From Tetrapyrgos nigripes (Eukaryota; Basidiomycota; Agaricomycetes; Agaricales; Campanellaceae): a stretch of 64,000 nucleotides of DNA. Positions within the stretch are counted from its first letter, which is position 1; the number at the start of each line of letters is the position of its first letter. The stretch covers positions 1-64,000 of the forward strand of contig JAACJM010000171.1 in assembly GCA_013368315.1 (NCBI GenBank), given 5' to 3'. The notes under the pieces are model-generated. The model was not told where the DNA came from and made no database searches. It worked only from the letters and a program-made list of their open reading frames with translations. Positions 10,900-22,606 of this stretch are shown here, piece after piece. The position numbers and the translations under genes are program-made.

Positions 10900-11717
10900 T
10901 TTCCAGCACCATGCTGAGCGTAGCACTCAGCAGCTTCCGGAGTAAGGGATTCTAGGGCGAGAAACGGATAAATAAGCAAAATGAACGCAATGAAGAAATA
11001 CGAAAACGTACCGCGGACCGCGAAGTAAATAGGCACCTTCTGCACCTCAGGACCCTCAGGGATACCCAGCCCTGTCTAAGAGAGCCATGCAATCACTCTA
11101 AACGTCCTCGTCGTCACCCATCCCTCCGTCTTCTTCAACTCTGTTACACTTGTTTCTGCCCACTCTCTCGCAGCCTTTTCACTCTCCCCATCTCCACCCC
11201 ATGTTATCCCGTGCGTCACCAGGTACTTTGCTGGATTCCCGGACTTCAACGATGACGAAAGAGAAGACTCATCCAAGTCTGTATGACCTTCAGAGGTACG
11301 TCTGTCGAGTATTTCCTGCTTCTTGACCAACACAGCTGCATGAGGTGGACGGTTTGCGTGTAGACAGTGTAGGATCACATGGGAAAGTCCGTGTCATTAT
11401 ATCATAGAGAGCGACCCATGAAGGAATATGGGAGTCGGAAGCAAGTATCGGGCACCGGAGAGGAAGGATTTAAGGTGGTGAAGTGGAAGTGAGACGTGTT
11501 TGTGCCAGTTGTACAAGTCTAGATAGCAAAATTTTATTAGACGTTTGACCCGTGTTGAGAGATAGCAAGAGATATACATACCTTGAAATTTGTTCAAAGA
11601 CCCTTCTTTGCCCGGCTCAGAGTAGACGATGAGGAATCCAGGACCCATAGCCCATTGCTTCCATGGTGTATCGCTTAAAGGCAGGGAAATGCCATTTCCC
11701 GGTTCAAATTCCCGCAA
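10900..11717 (-). pseudogene. EthD-like pseudogene, copy 4 (most complete)
   Basis: All parts of the two-domain barrel are present. The first exon, near 11,650-11,585, reads MGPGFLIVYSEPGKEGSLNK. An intron of about 60 nt starts GTATGT. The second exon has HVSLPLHHLKSFLSGARY and, after a one-base slip, PSWVALYDI. Then come LDRRTSEGHT, SSLKSGNPAKYLVTHGI, TSVTELKKTEGWVTTRTF and a terminal PEGPEVQKVPIYFAV near 11,030. The slip in the second exon and a stop near 11,076 break it. Similar fungal proteins are small cytosolic enzymes or heme/ether-metabolism relatives, but no role can be assigned here. Confidence 0.55.
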
Positions 11718-12570
11718 TGCCCAACCTTGTTCTTCTGACTCCTCGCTCTGATCCCTTCGTGGAGCACTCGTTGGTTAGCCCAGGATTGTTAGCGATAGTA
11801 GGCGTAGCTGCTAGAGCCAGAAAACAGAGAGCTAGAACCCCCCCCCTACACGAGACACCGGATGCGGATCCAGACGCCTTTCTAGCTGTAGCCGTCGCAG
11901 CTAAACCAGATGAAGTACCCACTGAGGTCGGGGAGTAGAGCTGACTGTGACAGCGCAGACATCGACGCCGATGCACCAACCCCAGTCTCCAGACCCAGAC
12001 CCGACGGCCATGGTTTGATAACGTTTTCATAGGATGGGGCTGTTTTGATAGTAGAATGCGTGCAGTTAGGAGCATAGGTGTGGATATGAGATATGGTGTA
12101 TGGGGTAGTGTATGGAGAGTCGGAATCTGGATGATACAGGTAGGCGCAACAGGAAGGAAAGATGGAATGGAAAGGCAGGATGGGGAAACGGAGGAATAAG
12201 GAAAAAGTGAGTCAGTTACCGGTGTCCAGTGCGCAACAAAGACAGAAATACAAAATAGTGAACCAAAGAGAGAGGACTTTAGGCCCTGGGGCAAAGAAAG
12301 GAGGGGAGGGGGGGGGGGGAAACAGAGCAACGGAGAAGATACGTACGTCCTAGCCTCACTCAACTCTACCAACCTCGGATGTTTCTTCGCTTCAGAGTAC
12401 AGTCCACCAAACACCACCCTTCTGGGATGCACCAAACCAACTTGCCCCACTACTCGTCCTCCTCGATCCCGGTGCAGCAGTAGGACTGGCAGACCCAAGT
12501 ACGATTTTCTTCCACATTCCATACCATTGGTAACTGAGTCGAAAAAGTGTGGAGGTTGCGTAGTGTAGAA
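11718..12570 (-). pseudogene. Unassigned exon block between EthD-like copies
   Basis: This minus-strand stretch is homologous to 1,430-2,120 and 13,500-14,060. It reads VVFGGLYSEAKKHPRLVELS near 12,400, and a Ser/Ala-rich segment lies near 11,900. It is a partial third copy of the block in units A and B, fused to EthD-like copy 4. A poly-G run sits near 12,307-12,319. Product unknown. Confidence 0.35.
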
Positions 12571-12579
12571 GCTTCTGGA

Positions 12580-13290
12580 GGAAGGAATTCTAGCGGAACG
12601 GTTAAATAAGCAAAATGAATGCGATGAAGAAATACGAGGACGTACCATGAACTGCGAGGTCTATGGGCACCGTCTGAGCTTCAGGACCCTCAGGAATACC
12701 CAGCCCCGTCTTGAGAGAGTCTATCACTCCACTCTTAACCTCCTCGTCGTCACCCATCCCTCTGTCTTCTTCAATTCTGTCACACTCGTTTCCGCCCACT
12801 CTCTCGCAGCCTTTTCCCTCTCTGCATCTCCATCCCATAGTATCCCATGCCGCCATGTGCCACTAGGTACTTTGTTGGATTCTCTGACTTGACGAAGACG
12901 AAAGAGAAGACTCATCCGAGTCTGTATGACGTTCACTCGTAGTACGTCTGCCCCTCTTGACTAATGCGGCTTCTCAAGGAGAACGGTTTGCGCGTAGACG
13001 GGTACCGGTGTATAATTCATGTGAGAAGGTCGTGGTGTCGTCTATATCGTAGAGAGCGACCCATGAAGGAGAGCAGGAGTTGGAAGCAGAGTATCGGACA
13101 CCGAATAGGAAGGATTTGAGGTGGTGAAGTCGAACGGGGATGTGTTTATGGTTGTATCGGTCTAGATAACAAAGCTTTAGATGTTTGACCCGGGTTGAGA
13201 AAAGGCGAGAGATACCTAGAAACTCGTCCAGAGACACTTTTTTGCCCACTCGGAGTAGACGATGAGGAGTCCCTTCAAGCTTGTTACTTC
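12580..13290 (-). pseudogene. EthD-like pseudogene, copy 5 (unit B)
   Basis: This is the unit B counterpart of copy 1, without the MITE. It shows GLLIVYSEWAKK and VSLDEFLG, an intron of about 55 nt ending in CTAG near 13,168, then YNHKHIPVRLHHLKSFLFG and SWVALYDIDDTTTFSHE. The second half follows, with EKAAREWAETSVTELKKTEG and GIPEGPEAQTVPID near 12,670. Small indels break the frame at least once, near 12,960. It shows what copy 1 looked like before the insertion. Confidence 0.55.
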
Positions 13291-14640
13291 AATGCGGTAT
13301 CGAGGTCAAGGCACGGAAATACCACCATACTATTGCCTGGTTCAAACTCCCGCACTGCCCAACCTTGTTCTTTCCACTCCCAGCTCTGATCCCTCTATGG
13401 AGTAGTAGTCACAGCCGCGGGACAGCTGGAGCTAGACGAGAGAGAGCTAGAACCCCCTCCACACTCGGCACCAGACGGAGATGTAGATGCTTTCTAGCCG
13501 TAGCCATAGCTATCGCAGCTGAACCAGATGAAGTACCCGTTGAGGTAGAGGCAGTAGAGCTGACAGAAACAATGGAAGACATTGACACTGACGCACTCAG
13601 GACTGACCAACCTGACGGCCATGGTTTGAGAACGGCATTCGTAGGATGGGGCTGTATTTCCGATAGCGATAGTAGCGTGCGTACAGTTAGGAGTATAGGT
13701 GGGATGAGATATGATTGTATGGGGATACGAGTATGGAGAGTGGGAATCTGGATGATACGGGGCCGGGGGTAGGCGCAACAGAAGGAAAGACGGAATGGAA
13801 ATGCAGAGTGGGGAAATGGAGGAATGGGGAAAAACTAAGTCAGTTATCGGTGTCGAGTGCACGGTAAAGAGAGAAATGCGAAACAGTGAACCCAAGCGAG
13901 GCAGAAAAAGCAGCCAAGAAGACGAAGAGGGACTTTGGGCCCCAGGGGGAAAGAAGAAGGTGGGAGGGGGGAAAGGGAAAAGATGTAAAGAGAAGGAGAA
14001 GACACGTACGTCTTAGCTACCAATCTCGGATATTTCTTTGCTTCAGAGTAGCCCACTAAACACTACCCGTCCTCCCCCTCTGGGGGGACACACCAAACGC
14101 ACTCGCATCACTACTCATCTTCTTGGATCCTGGCGTAGCGGTAGGACGAGCAGACCGAAGCAGGATTTTCTCCAACCTCTCATTCTTCGACACAGTCAAC
14201 AACACGTCGTTCCACTCCTTCGGTAACTGAGTCGAAATAGTGAAGAGGCTGGGTAGTGTAGAAAGCCCTTGGGAGAGAAGAGTGACGGGGCTGGGAGAGG
14301 TCGGCAATGTCGGTGAAGGAAGGGCGGGTAGGTAGCGGGGAGCTTGGATCGGACTAGAATTGACGTTGACGTTAACGCTGACAGTGGGGGCAAGGGTCGG
14401 AGCCGGCGGTGGGAATGCAGGGAACAACGCAACAGGAATTGCCAACGAAAGCGAACCATCCGAACGGCATGCTACGTCCCGCTGGACACGCATTCAGCAA
14501 TGGTGGACACGTAACATGGCGGACAAGACATAACGGTCATGAGGTAGATGGAAGGTGGAGGAGAGATTTGTGTCGACATGAGTAGGAGAGTCGAGAGAGA
14601 GGTCGAGCAGGACGAGTTGGGGACAGAGTCGGTCCGTATT
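13291..14640 (-). pseudogene. Unassigned duplicated exon block, copy B
   Basis: This is the better-preserved copy of 1,216-2,600. A minus-strand open stretch at 14,493-14,056 contains APTLAPTVSVNVNVNSSPIQ, SPVTLLSQGLSTLPS, NERLEKILLRSARPTATPGS and SSDASAFGVSPQRGRT. Then LYSEAKKYPRLV runs into a GTACGT donor near 14,010. This looks like exons of a real, Ser/Pro-rich eukaryotic protein. I do not recognise it, and the upstream ATG is unclear. Confidence 0.4.
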
Positions 14641-15426
14641 CCTCTGACTAATCAGTCGCTTTCTTTGATCCAGACCGTCGCTGCAGTACTTATGTTGCCC
14701 TGAATCAAGCGCGTTTGCGCCAACATGGTCTTTGCTGCTTGTTATAAACTCTACTCAAGGGTTGGAGAAGATCCAGCCGTTCCTTTCGTACTCTTTTCGG
14801 AAGGCAAATTGGAGACGGCTCATAAGATGTGGATTGCCCTGGTACTACGTCTGTCTCTGGCCTCTACGTTCCCCTGATCATTGTAGTCCTACGGCTCACA
14901 TGGCATCGAATTCTCTGTTCCTTTAGTATCCCTCAACTTCAGTTGTGTCCTTCCAACAAACCATACACACGACAACCAACCAGTCTACTCACTCCTCCCT
15001 CTCTAGGAAGAAACGCGCATGATGGATTTGGACATATTAAAATTACATTGAAATGGTAAGGAGCTGTATGGTGTCACTGAGCACAGTGAGTAATACCTCA
15101 GTACTAAATCCTTCATCCCTTCCGCTTTCTTTTCGTCCCATCGTCGAGTCCCAGATATATTTATACATCCTTCATTTTATCACTCCTCTACATGTCGTAT
15201 ATCGCTTGGCATCCTTACTGGAGAACATACTGTGTAACACAGAAGATCTGACAGCTAAATCACTCACCACGTCTAGCTGTGCTTGAACGCGTACAGGGTG
15301 GGGGGACTTTTTACAAGACATAAGCGTAGCATGTAACGTACTGTCGCCTAGCGTCATAGGGCTGATAATAATATATTATTTTGCGTATCCACCCTGTCAA
15401 TCAAGTTCAGTCCTCCACATCAAAGG
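14641..15426 (+). other. Duplicated intergenic block, copy B
   Basis: This is the counterpart of 2,601-3,379, with the same LYSRVGEDPAVPFVLFSEGK stretch near 14,745. No gene was assigned. Confidence 0.35.
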
Positions 15427-16262
15427 ATGTGTCTATTGTTCTTCGTCTTTCGTCCCACATTTTACATGGCTTTTTATTATTCTACTTGTTGCTTTCTACC
15501 TCCAAAACGCTCACTAATCTTCCTTCGTCCTTTCGCACCCAACTTCATTGACAGCTACTTGATATCCAGCTCTTCACTCTACCTGACACATCTCCCCTCG
15601 CATACACTACTTCCTCCTCATTTAGCCAAATTATCATCTACACCCGTTACCTTCAAGCCTAACAATTCACATGTCTGTTCCCGCCTTGGTGGCGATACTC
15701 TCCTCGTATCTTCTACACCTTTACGTCCGATTCCATGTACTATCTGGGCAACCACTCAAGGAGGTAAGCAGGAAGACAGAGGGTGGACCAGCGTGTTCAA
15801 GTTGGATGAACACGGGGATTTTGTTAAGAAATCATTGTCTTCGTCATTGTCTTCAGCAGCAGGGGTAGAAGGAAAAAATGTGGAGGTACTAGAAGTTGGC
15901 GTAGAACACTATGAAGCCCCACATTAGGAGGAAGAGCCTATGCTATCAATTTCTACGCCAATGCATTACTGCTTGCGTCTTCATCTTCATCTGGACCTTC
16001 TATGGGCATAGCCAGATATTAACGCCACCTCCAAACTTACACTCAGTAAAACTAAAGACAGAGAAGAAGGCGCTGTATACATCCTCCTTTCAAAGAATTC
16101 TGATACCACTTCACTTGGGTCTCTACCAGATGGATTACCTGGACGAGGTTAAAGTGTGTGTATTCTCGAATGGGACGGGTGGGGACAGATGGAATTAAAA
16201 AGTTGTTGGTTGACCCAAGCATGGAACTGGGGCATTGGGAGCCAGCATGGCTCCAGGCATGG
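15427..16262 (+). pseudogene. Lactonase-fold remnant (carboxy-cis,cis-muconate cyclase-like), copy B
   Basis: This is the same remnant as at 3,380-4,215. It shows TIWATTQGGKQEDRGWTSVF, KLDEHGDFVKK, GGRAYAINFYANALLLASSS (a mix of frames), EEGAVYILLSKNSDTTSLG, then after a stop VCILEWDGWGQ near 16,155. The order and wording fit the C-terminal blades of the fungal 3-carboxymuconate cyclase family. Stops and frame changes show it was already dead or dying before the duplication. No N-terminal blades with confidence. Confidence 0.55.
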
Positions 16263-16859
16263 AAAAAGGAATGGAAAGAATGATGGGAGGAAGTCATGCT
16301 GTATGGTTGGATTAGCTATTGATATATGTAAGTATGTATAAAAGAGTTAGCTAGGTGATACCAATGAAGAAATCTATGTAGCAATGCAAGGTAATAGATT
16401 AATCCATCTATCATGCCGGTCATTGGATGCTGCAGCAGAATTTGGTTGGGATAAGTGTCCGTGCTTAGAAACTTCAACAGAATCTTTGAAACCCTCAAAG
16501 CCAAATTTAAAAACGCGCAAAACCTTACTTACCACGGTACGAGTATCTCAGAGACATGTGGACTTTTTTTATAAATATGATTTTTCTTATTGAACTAGAC
16601 ATAGGCAACAAAATTCTGGATATACAGATTTTGTGATATTTACTCATTTGATAAATGGAATTTCTGAACAGATGAAGGGAACAGATATAAGATGTTGGTT
16701 TCCAAGCTGAAAATTTTTAAAAGAAAAGGCAGCATTCCTGATATTTTTGTGTGAAATTGATCAAATGAAAGTTGTGGAAGCATAGAGATACTAATCAAGC
16801 TGAAAGCGAGAAACAAAAAAAGAAGAAAAAAACCAGATATATACAATTGTACTTAACAC
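16263..16859. other. 3' intergenic region, duplicated
   Basis: This is A/T-rich, is the counterpart of 4,216-4,796, and has no supported gene. Confidence 0.55.
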
Positions 16860-19800
16860 TCATTCCTCATCCTCAGGATTATCATTCCAAACAGAGATCC
16901 AGTTTTCACCACAAACAAATTTGCTCCAGTCAACTTTAACTCCAAAGTTTTTAGCATCTGCAGGAATAGTGCCAACCTGCCTCAAATCACTGAATCCACC
17001 TCTGAGATGAGATGGGATCCATAAAATTAACTTTGGCTCAGGTTCAGCAGTACATAACCAACCCTGAGGATTAATGGAGCAAGATTGATTTTCTTGATTA
17101 TACTGGGAGATTGAGGCTGGAAGGAGGTTTGGATTGGAAGGATCAATATTCCAGATCCTTACTGTCTTGTCCCAAGACCCTGAAACCACATGTCTACCAT
17201 CTGGTGAGAAGGCCACTGATTCCACCATATATGTGTGGTCTTTCAGAGGCTCTCCAACCTGCTGGCAAGTCTGCATATCCCATATTCTGATAGTGCAGTC
17301 ATGAGATCCTGACACCACATGTCTGCCATCTGGTGAGAAGGCCACTGAGTTAACATCATTTGTGTGGCCTTCCAGAGGCTCTCCAACCTGCTGCCAAGCC
17401 TGCATATCCCATATTCTGATAGTCATGTCAGCAGATCCTGACACCACATGTCTACCATCTGGTGAGAAGGCCACTGACTCCACCCAATTTGTGTGGCCTT
17501 CCAGAGGCTCTCCAACCTGCTGGCAAGTCTGCATATCCCATATTCTGATAGTGCAGTCCTCAGATCCTGACACCACATGTCTGCCATCTGGTGAGAAGGC
17601 CACTGACCACACCCTTTTTGTGTGGCCTTCCAGAGGCTTTCCAACCTGCTGGCAAGTCTGCATATCCCATATTCTGATAGTGCAGTCATGAGATCCTGAC
17701 ACCACATGTCTGCCATCTGGTGAGAAGGCCACTGAGTTAACATCATTTGTGTGGCCTTCCAGAGGCTCTCCAACTTGCTGCCAAGCCTGCATATCCCATA
17801 TTCTGATAGTCATGTCAGCAGATCCTGACACCACATGTCTACCATCTGGTGAGAAGGCCACTGACTCCACCCGATTTGTGTGGCCTTCCAGGGGCTCTCC
17901 AACCTGCTGGCAAGTCTGCATATCCCATATTCTGATAGTCTTGTCATCAGATCCTGACACAACATGTCTGCAATCTGGGAGAAGGCCACTGACTGGACCC
18001 GACCTGTATGGCCTTTTAGAGGCTTTCCAACCTGCTGGCAAGTCTGCATATCCCATATTCTGATAGTGCTGTCATCTGATCCTGACACCACATGTCTGCC
18101 ATCTGGTGAGAAGGCCACTGACTCGACCCAATATGTGTGGCCTTTGAGAGGCTTTCCAGCCTGCTGGCAAGTCTGCATATCCCATATTCTGATAGTCATG
18201 TCAGCAGATCCTGACACCACATGTCTACCATCTGGTGAGAAGGCCACTGACCACACCCTTTTTGTGTGGCCTTCCAGAGGCTTTCCAACCTGCTGGCAAG
18301 TCTGCATATCCCATATTCTAATAGTGCAGTCATCAGATCCTGACACCACATGTCTGCCATCTGGTGAGAAGGCCACTGATCTAATGGCATCTGTATGGTT
18401 GGAGAGCTGCTGAGGCTCTTCAAACTGCTGGAAAGTCTGGATATTCCATATTCTGATAGTGCAGTCATCAGATCCTGACACCACATGTCTGCCATCTGGT
18501 GAAAAGGCCACTGACCTAACCCAAGCTGTCTGACCTTTCAGAGGCTCACCAACTTGCTGGCAAGTCTGCATATCCCATATTTTGAGAGTGTTATCAGATC
18601 CTGACACCACATGTCTGCCATCTGGTGAAAAGGCCACTGACCAAACCCATTCTGTGTGGACTTTCAGAGGCTCCCCAAACTGCTGGCATGTCTGCATATC
18701 CCAAATCCTTACAGTCTTATCAAATGATCCTGATACCACATGTCTGCCATCTGGTGAGAAGGCCACTGACCACACTGTTTCTGTGTGGCCAACAAAAGGC
18801 CCTCTAAACTGGTGTCCTGTTTGGAGATCCCAAATCCTTACAGTATTATCCCCAGATCCTGACACTACATGTCTGCCATCCAGTGAGTAGGCCACTGACG
18901 TCACCCCTTCTGTGTGGCCTTCCAGAGGCTCTCCAAATTGTTGTCCTGTTTGGACATCCCAAATCCTTACAGTGTTATCATCTGATCCTGATACCACATG
19001 TCTGCCATCTGGTGAGAAGGCTACTGAATTAACTCGATTTCTGTGGCCTTCCAGAGACTCTCCAACCTGCTGGCCAGTCTGGATATCCCATATTCTGATA
19101 GTGTAGTCTGCAGATCCTGACACTACATGTCTGCCATCTGGTGAGAAGGCCACTGACCACACCCAGCTTGTGTGGCCAACAAAAGGCCCTCTAAATTGTT
19201 GTCCTGTTTGGACATCCCAAATCCTTACAGTATTATCATCAGATCCTGACACAATATATCTTCCATCTGGTGAATATGCTACACTGAACACTTTGCTTGT
19301 TGTTGATATAGTCATTGGCAGATTGATCCATCTATGTCCTTCAATTTTGATAACCTCTCCCATATATTTTGTGAGGCTTTTCACTGTGGTAGATCTGGGT
19401 GGCATCATTGGTAATATTGAAAGATAGAGATGTGGTGTACTTTCAGACAAAACACTTCCAAAAGTGTCCACTATCCAATGAATATCTTCTGCTAATGTCT
19501 CTAGATCTTTGTTCTTTTTCAAACTTGAGTAAATTTTATTTTCAGTAGCTTGACAGACTTACCTTTTGAGTTTTTGCCCATTCTCCCACTTGATCTAGAC
19601 ATTTCTTTAGAGAAAAGGAATCTCCCATTACACTCATACACTCCATCCAAAAAACCATCCATTTGCTTCCCATAAAATCTGTAACAGTTGATAGGATTAT
19701 GTTTCCTCTCCCTTCAACTTTAACTTTTCTCATATGTTTAGTCCAACTCAAACAGCTATATCTCAACTCAGATGGGATATACATATTTATCCTATCCTCT

Positions 19801-21609
19801 ATTGTTGGATCTTTCACTGCCTTATTCTTGATAAAAGAAGTCTCCAGGTGGCAGATGTTAAATCTAAGCTCCTTTCTCATAATCTCAAAGCAAGCACCAG
19901 CCAGTTGAAAATGAGCAATTTCTGGATGGATATTGAAATTATTCTCTGCAGATGTGAGAAACTCTCCAAATGACAAATGATAGTATAACTTTCCATCCCG
20001 ATTATAGACTAGTGCTGATAATTGATTGATCACTTCTTCAGTGGCTCTGGCTGGTACATCAAGTCCTTTTGCACACAGCAAGTTTTTTAATGTATCTTGG
20101 GAAACAGGTTCAATCACTGCAAGAATTGCTCCCACCACTGCCTTAAGATACCTAAGATTGTCTGGTTGGGAAAATGATTCTGTCAAGACTGTCTTGTATA
20201 AGAGATACAAGGGCTCATATGGTTGCAATCCATCATGGGTGCCTTTTTCCAAGTTAAGTATAATCTCTAGCCTTCCATCTTTATCCACTCCCATTTCTAT
20301 AAATCTTAGAGCTGTAGTGACCCAGATGAAAAGTCCATTTGCTTTTGCCAGCATATTGTCCATCTTTTCATTGGAGACCCATGACAGTCTGCTTGAGATC
20401 AACTTTCTCAGATCATCAGCAGTACCAATATGATCAGTAAGGTCAATCTTCTTGATAAACAATCCTCCCATAAGCTCCTTTGTGATTTCAGGATTTGGTC
20501 TGCTTGTTACAATTATCTTTAGCCACGCAAATTGGTTTAGAGTTTTGAGATGGCGCAATAATTCTGTGCGATTTGAGCCTGTACCCCATTCATCAAGTCC
20601 ATCAATTATTATAATCACCAACTTTTCTGATGATTTGATGATCAGCTTTTCAAGCACTGGTAGATCAAGGAATAATTCCAGCTGCTCAGAAAGTGACAGG
20701 CTTGTACTGTCCAAAGAGGGATCTTCATTGAGAGACTCAAGAAGACCTTTTCCATACTCTGGAAAAACCTGAGCCAAATGATAGCTCAGAGTTGGGACCA
20801 AATTACAGATGTGACTTGTTTCCTGTCCTTTGACACAATGAAATGTTAAAGCCAGCTTGACTTCTTTCTTTGTGTCTATTTTTCTGATTTTACGGGCAAG
20901 TGAAACTGCTATGGCACTTTTGCCAGTCCCAGCTATGCCATAGATCCAAGCAATGGTAGTGTTGGCTTCAATTGCCCAGTTGCAAAGGTCATTAAGTATC
21001 TTGACTCTTGTTCCCTCCAAACAAGTGTCTGCCTTTCTTGCTGGCTTGGCAATTGGATTCAATTTCTCCTTCAATTCCTTAAGTATTTCTGCCTTCTCAT
21101 TGGCTGGTACTTTGTAAGTTTGAGAAAAAGAAATATAAAAATAAAGATCAATTTAGTACTTACCACCAAAGTTATTGTTGGTAGTCTGAATCAAGTCTCT
21201 TCCAACAGTGCTGATTGTCACTCCTGTCATAGTCAAATTTGATGCATTTGGAAACATGCTTTGGGTGACAACAGTGGTCTGTTCTATTTGGGAAATGACC
21301 AAAATTGGTTTTTCATATATACCATAGTTTTCATTTTTAGATAGTACTTACCTCCTGTATTTGAGTTTGCTTGAATTTGTGCTCTCCCAGCATTGTTGAC
21401 TGTCACATCACTCACATCCGAATTTGATGAGTGTGACAGAATATTTGAAGAAATATCTGTCTGATCTATGAATATGAAAGTCAGGTTAATCACTGTTTTT
21501 GACTTGAGATTTCTTTACTTCTATTTTCAACTCCTTTTCCACTAATTGTGCCGTCATTCTTGTTCTTCTTCTTGCCTTTAGAGCGAAGTTTATTGAGAAC
21601 TTTTTTCAT
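16860..21609 (-). CDS. NACHT-WD40 NLR-like protein, copy B (WD40 array frameshifted)
   Basis: This is a paralogue of the gene at 4,797-9,028. A plausible start is ATG at 21,609 with a Lys-rich first exon (MKKVLNKLRSKGKKKNK). Two related Asn-rich motifs follow, VSDVTVNNAGRAQIQ and MTGVTISTVGRDLIQ, separated by an intron at about 21,351-21,284. The NACHT part (21,074-19,542) keeps GIAGTGKSA, IIIIDGLDEWGTG and TSRPNPEI. The WD40 part has 17 repeats; repeats 12-14 and 15-17 are near-identical block copies. A one-base deletion at about 17,977-17,980, in repeat 11, shifts the frame and would end the product near 17,810. The C-terminal tail matches copy A. Unlike copy A, the break lies in a different repeat, so the two mutations are independent. 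Likely role: nonself recognition receptor with an NTP-driven oligomerisation switch. Confidence 0.85.
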
Positions 21610-21715
21610 CCTCAATGAGCTTGGTATCCAACTTTCACGACGAGGGCGTTGAGGAGCACGAGCACAGGAAAGTGTCCAATGCAAGTGAACCTGTCTTGAT
21701 TGGCTGCGCGAAATA

Positions 21716-21838
21716 CCGAAAATACAAAAATATCCGCTCGGCAGAAAGGCGTACAGAAACACACTTTTTTACAGATATATCTTATATCAGTAGTAGTGAT
21801 GTGATCTATCCGTCGAGCGGATATTTTTGTCTTTTCGG
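21716..21838. mobile_element. Small MITE, copy 1 (123 bp)
   Basis: The terminal inverted repeats are about 25 bp, starting CCGAAAATACAAAAATATCC and ending in the reverse complement with one or two changes (GGATATTTTTGTCTTTTCGG). The inside carries GGCAGAAAGGCGTACAG and a TATCAGTAGTAGTGATG segment. It sits directly at the end of unit B, upstream of NLR copy B. Another copy lies inverted at 22,743. Confidence 0.7.
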
Positions 21839-22167
21839 CGTGTCATGTTGTGGCCTGTTTCTACACTTTTTTTGATTCTTTTGGTGTAATTTTGTCTACT
21901 ACTATGCTTTGATGTACAGTACTTATGGTAATTACTGAATTTCTCAAGTATAAAGTCTTTTTGGCTTCTAAACGAGAGGTTCTTACGCTGACCAGACCAT
22001 TGTTTTTGGTCCATATCCTGTTGTTCGAAGGCACACGTTGCTTTCGGAGATACAAAAGTCGAGAATGATATATATAGTACCTCGGGCAAGCCCGAGACTG
22101 ACCCAACAACCATTGGACAACACCTTCCCACGTCATTAATCCATCCGCAGATAATCCTCGGATTCAC
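21839..22167. other. No gene supported
   Basis: Only short overlapping minus-strand frames are present, with no recognisable motif. Confidence 0.4.
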
Positions 22168-22590
22168 GCCGGAAGTACGTTTCTATCGGCTCGACGGATA
22201 GATGAGCAGATAGGTGTACGAAAGTAGGATGTATTTGGAGTTCAGATATATATACAAATAAATGTTATATTTTGACTCTAAATATTCATACAGAAAGAAC
22301 GTACATCTGGAAACCCCTAATTACACTTGATAGGTAAACAAAAAGATGGCACATGTAATCTATGTAAAGATGTACAAAAAGACGCCTAATTTGTATAGCT
22401 ATTCGAACAAAAGAAAGATAACCTTTTAAAGCTCCGGATACATGTCCAGAAATCCCGTATATCTGAAGCACATATACAGGTGCAGATAGGAGTCCAAATG
22501 GACCATCTATCCAGAGTTCAGATAGGTCTGCAGATATATTGTATTTCCGGAGTCAGAATAGGACGCAGGCGCATAAAAAATTTTAAAATA
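22168..22590 (+). repeat. Dispersed ~465-bp repeat, copy 1 (3'-shortened)
   Basis: It starts at CGCCGGAAGTACGTTTCTAT and ends in GGACGCAGGCGC. It holds many CAGATA(G) motifs near both ends and no real ORF. It matches the copies at 42,608-43,080 and, inverted, 36,815-37,292. This copy lacks the last ~70 bp rich in GACGC motifs. It is probably a non-autonomous element; no terminal inverted repeat was found. Confidence 0.75.
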
Positions 22591-22606
22591 ATATGTATGA
22601 TATTCC

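Larger units (their letters stand above)
12713..21713. repeat. Segmental duplication, unit B
   Basis: This is the second copy of the block described at 1-9,130. It ends where a MITE begins at 21,716, next to the single upstream promoter motif. The sequence stays nearly identical for long stretches in the NACHT exon and the 3' region, so the duplication is fairly recent. Confidence 0.9.

Noticed and set aside
12297..12325. Poly-G and purine-rich runs as regulatory G-quadruplex sites (also 1,895-1,935 and 13,945-13,985)
   Set aside because: They are low-complexity tracts of variable length between paralogous blocks, with no consistent position relative to a gene.
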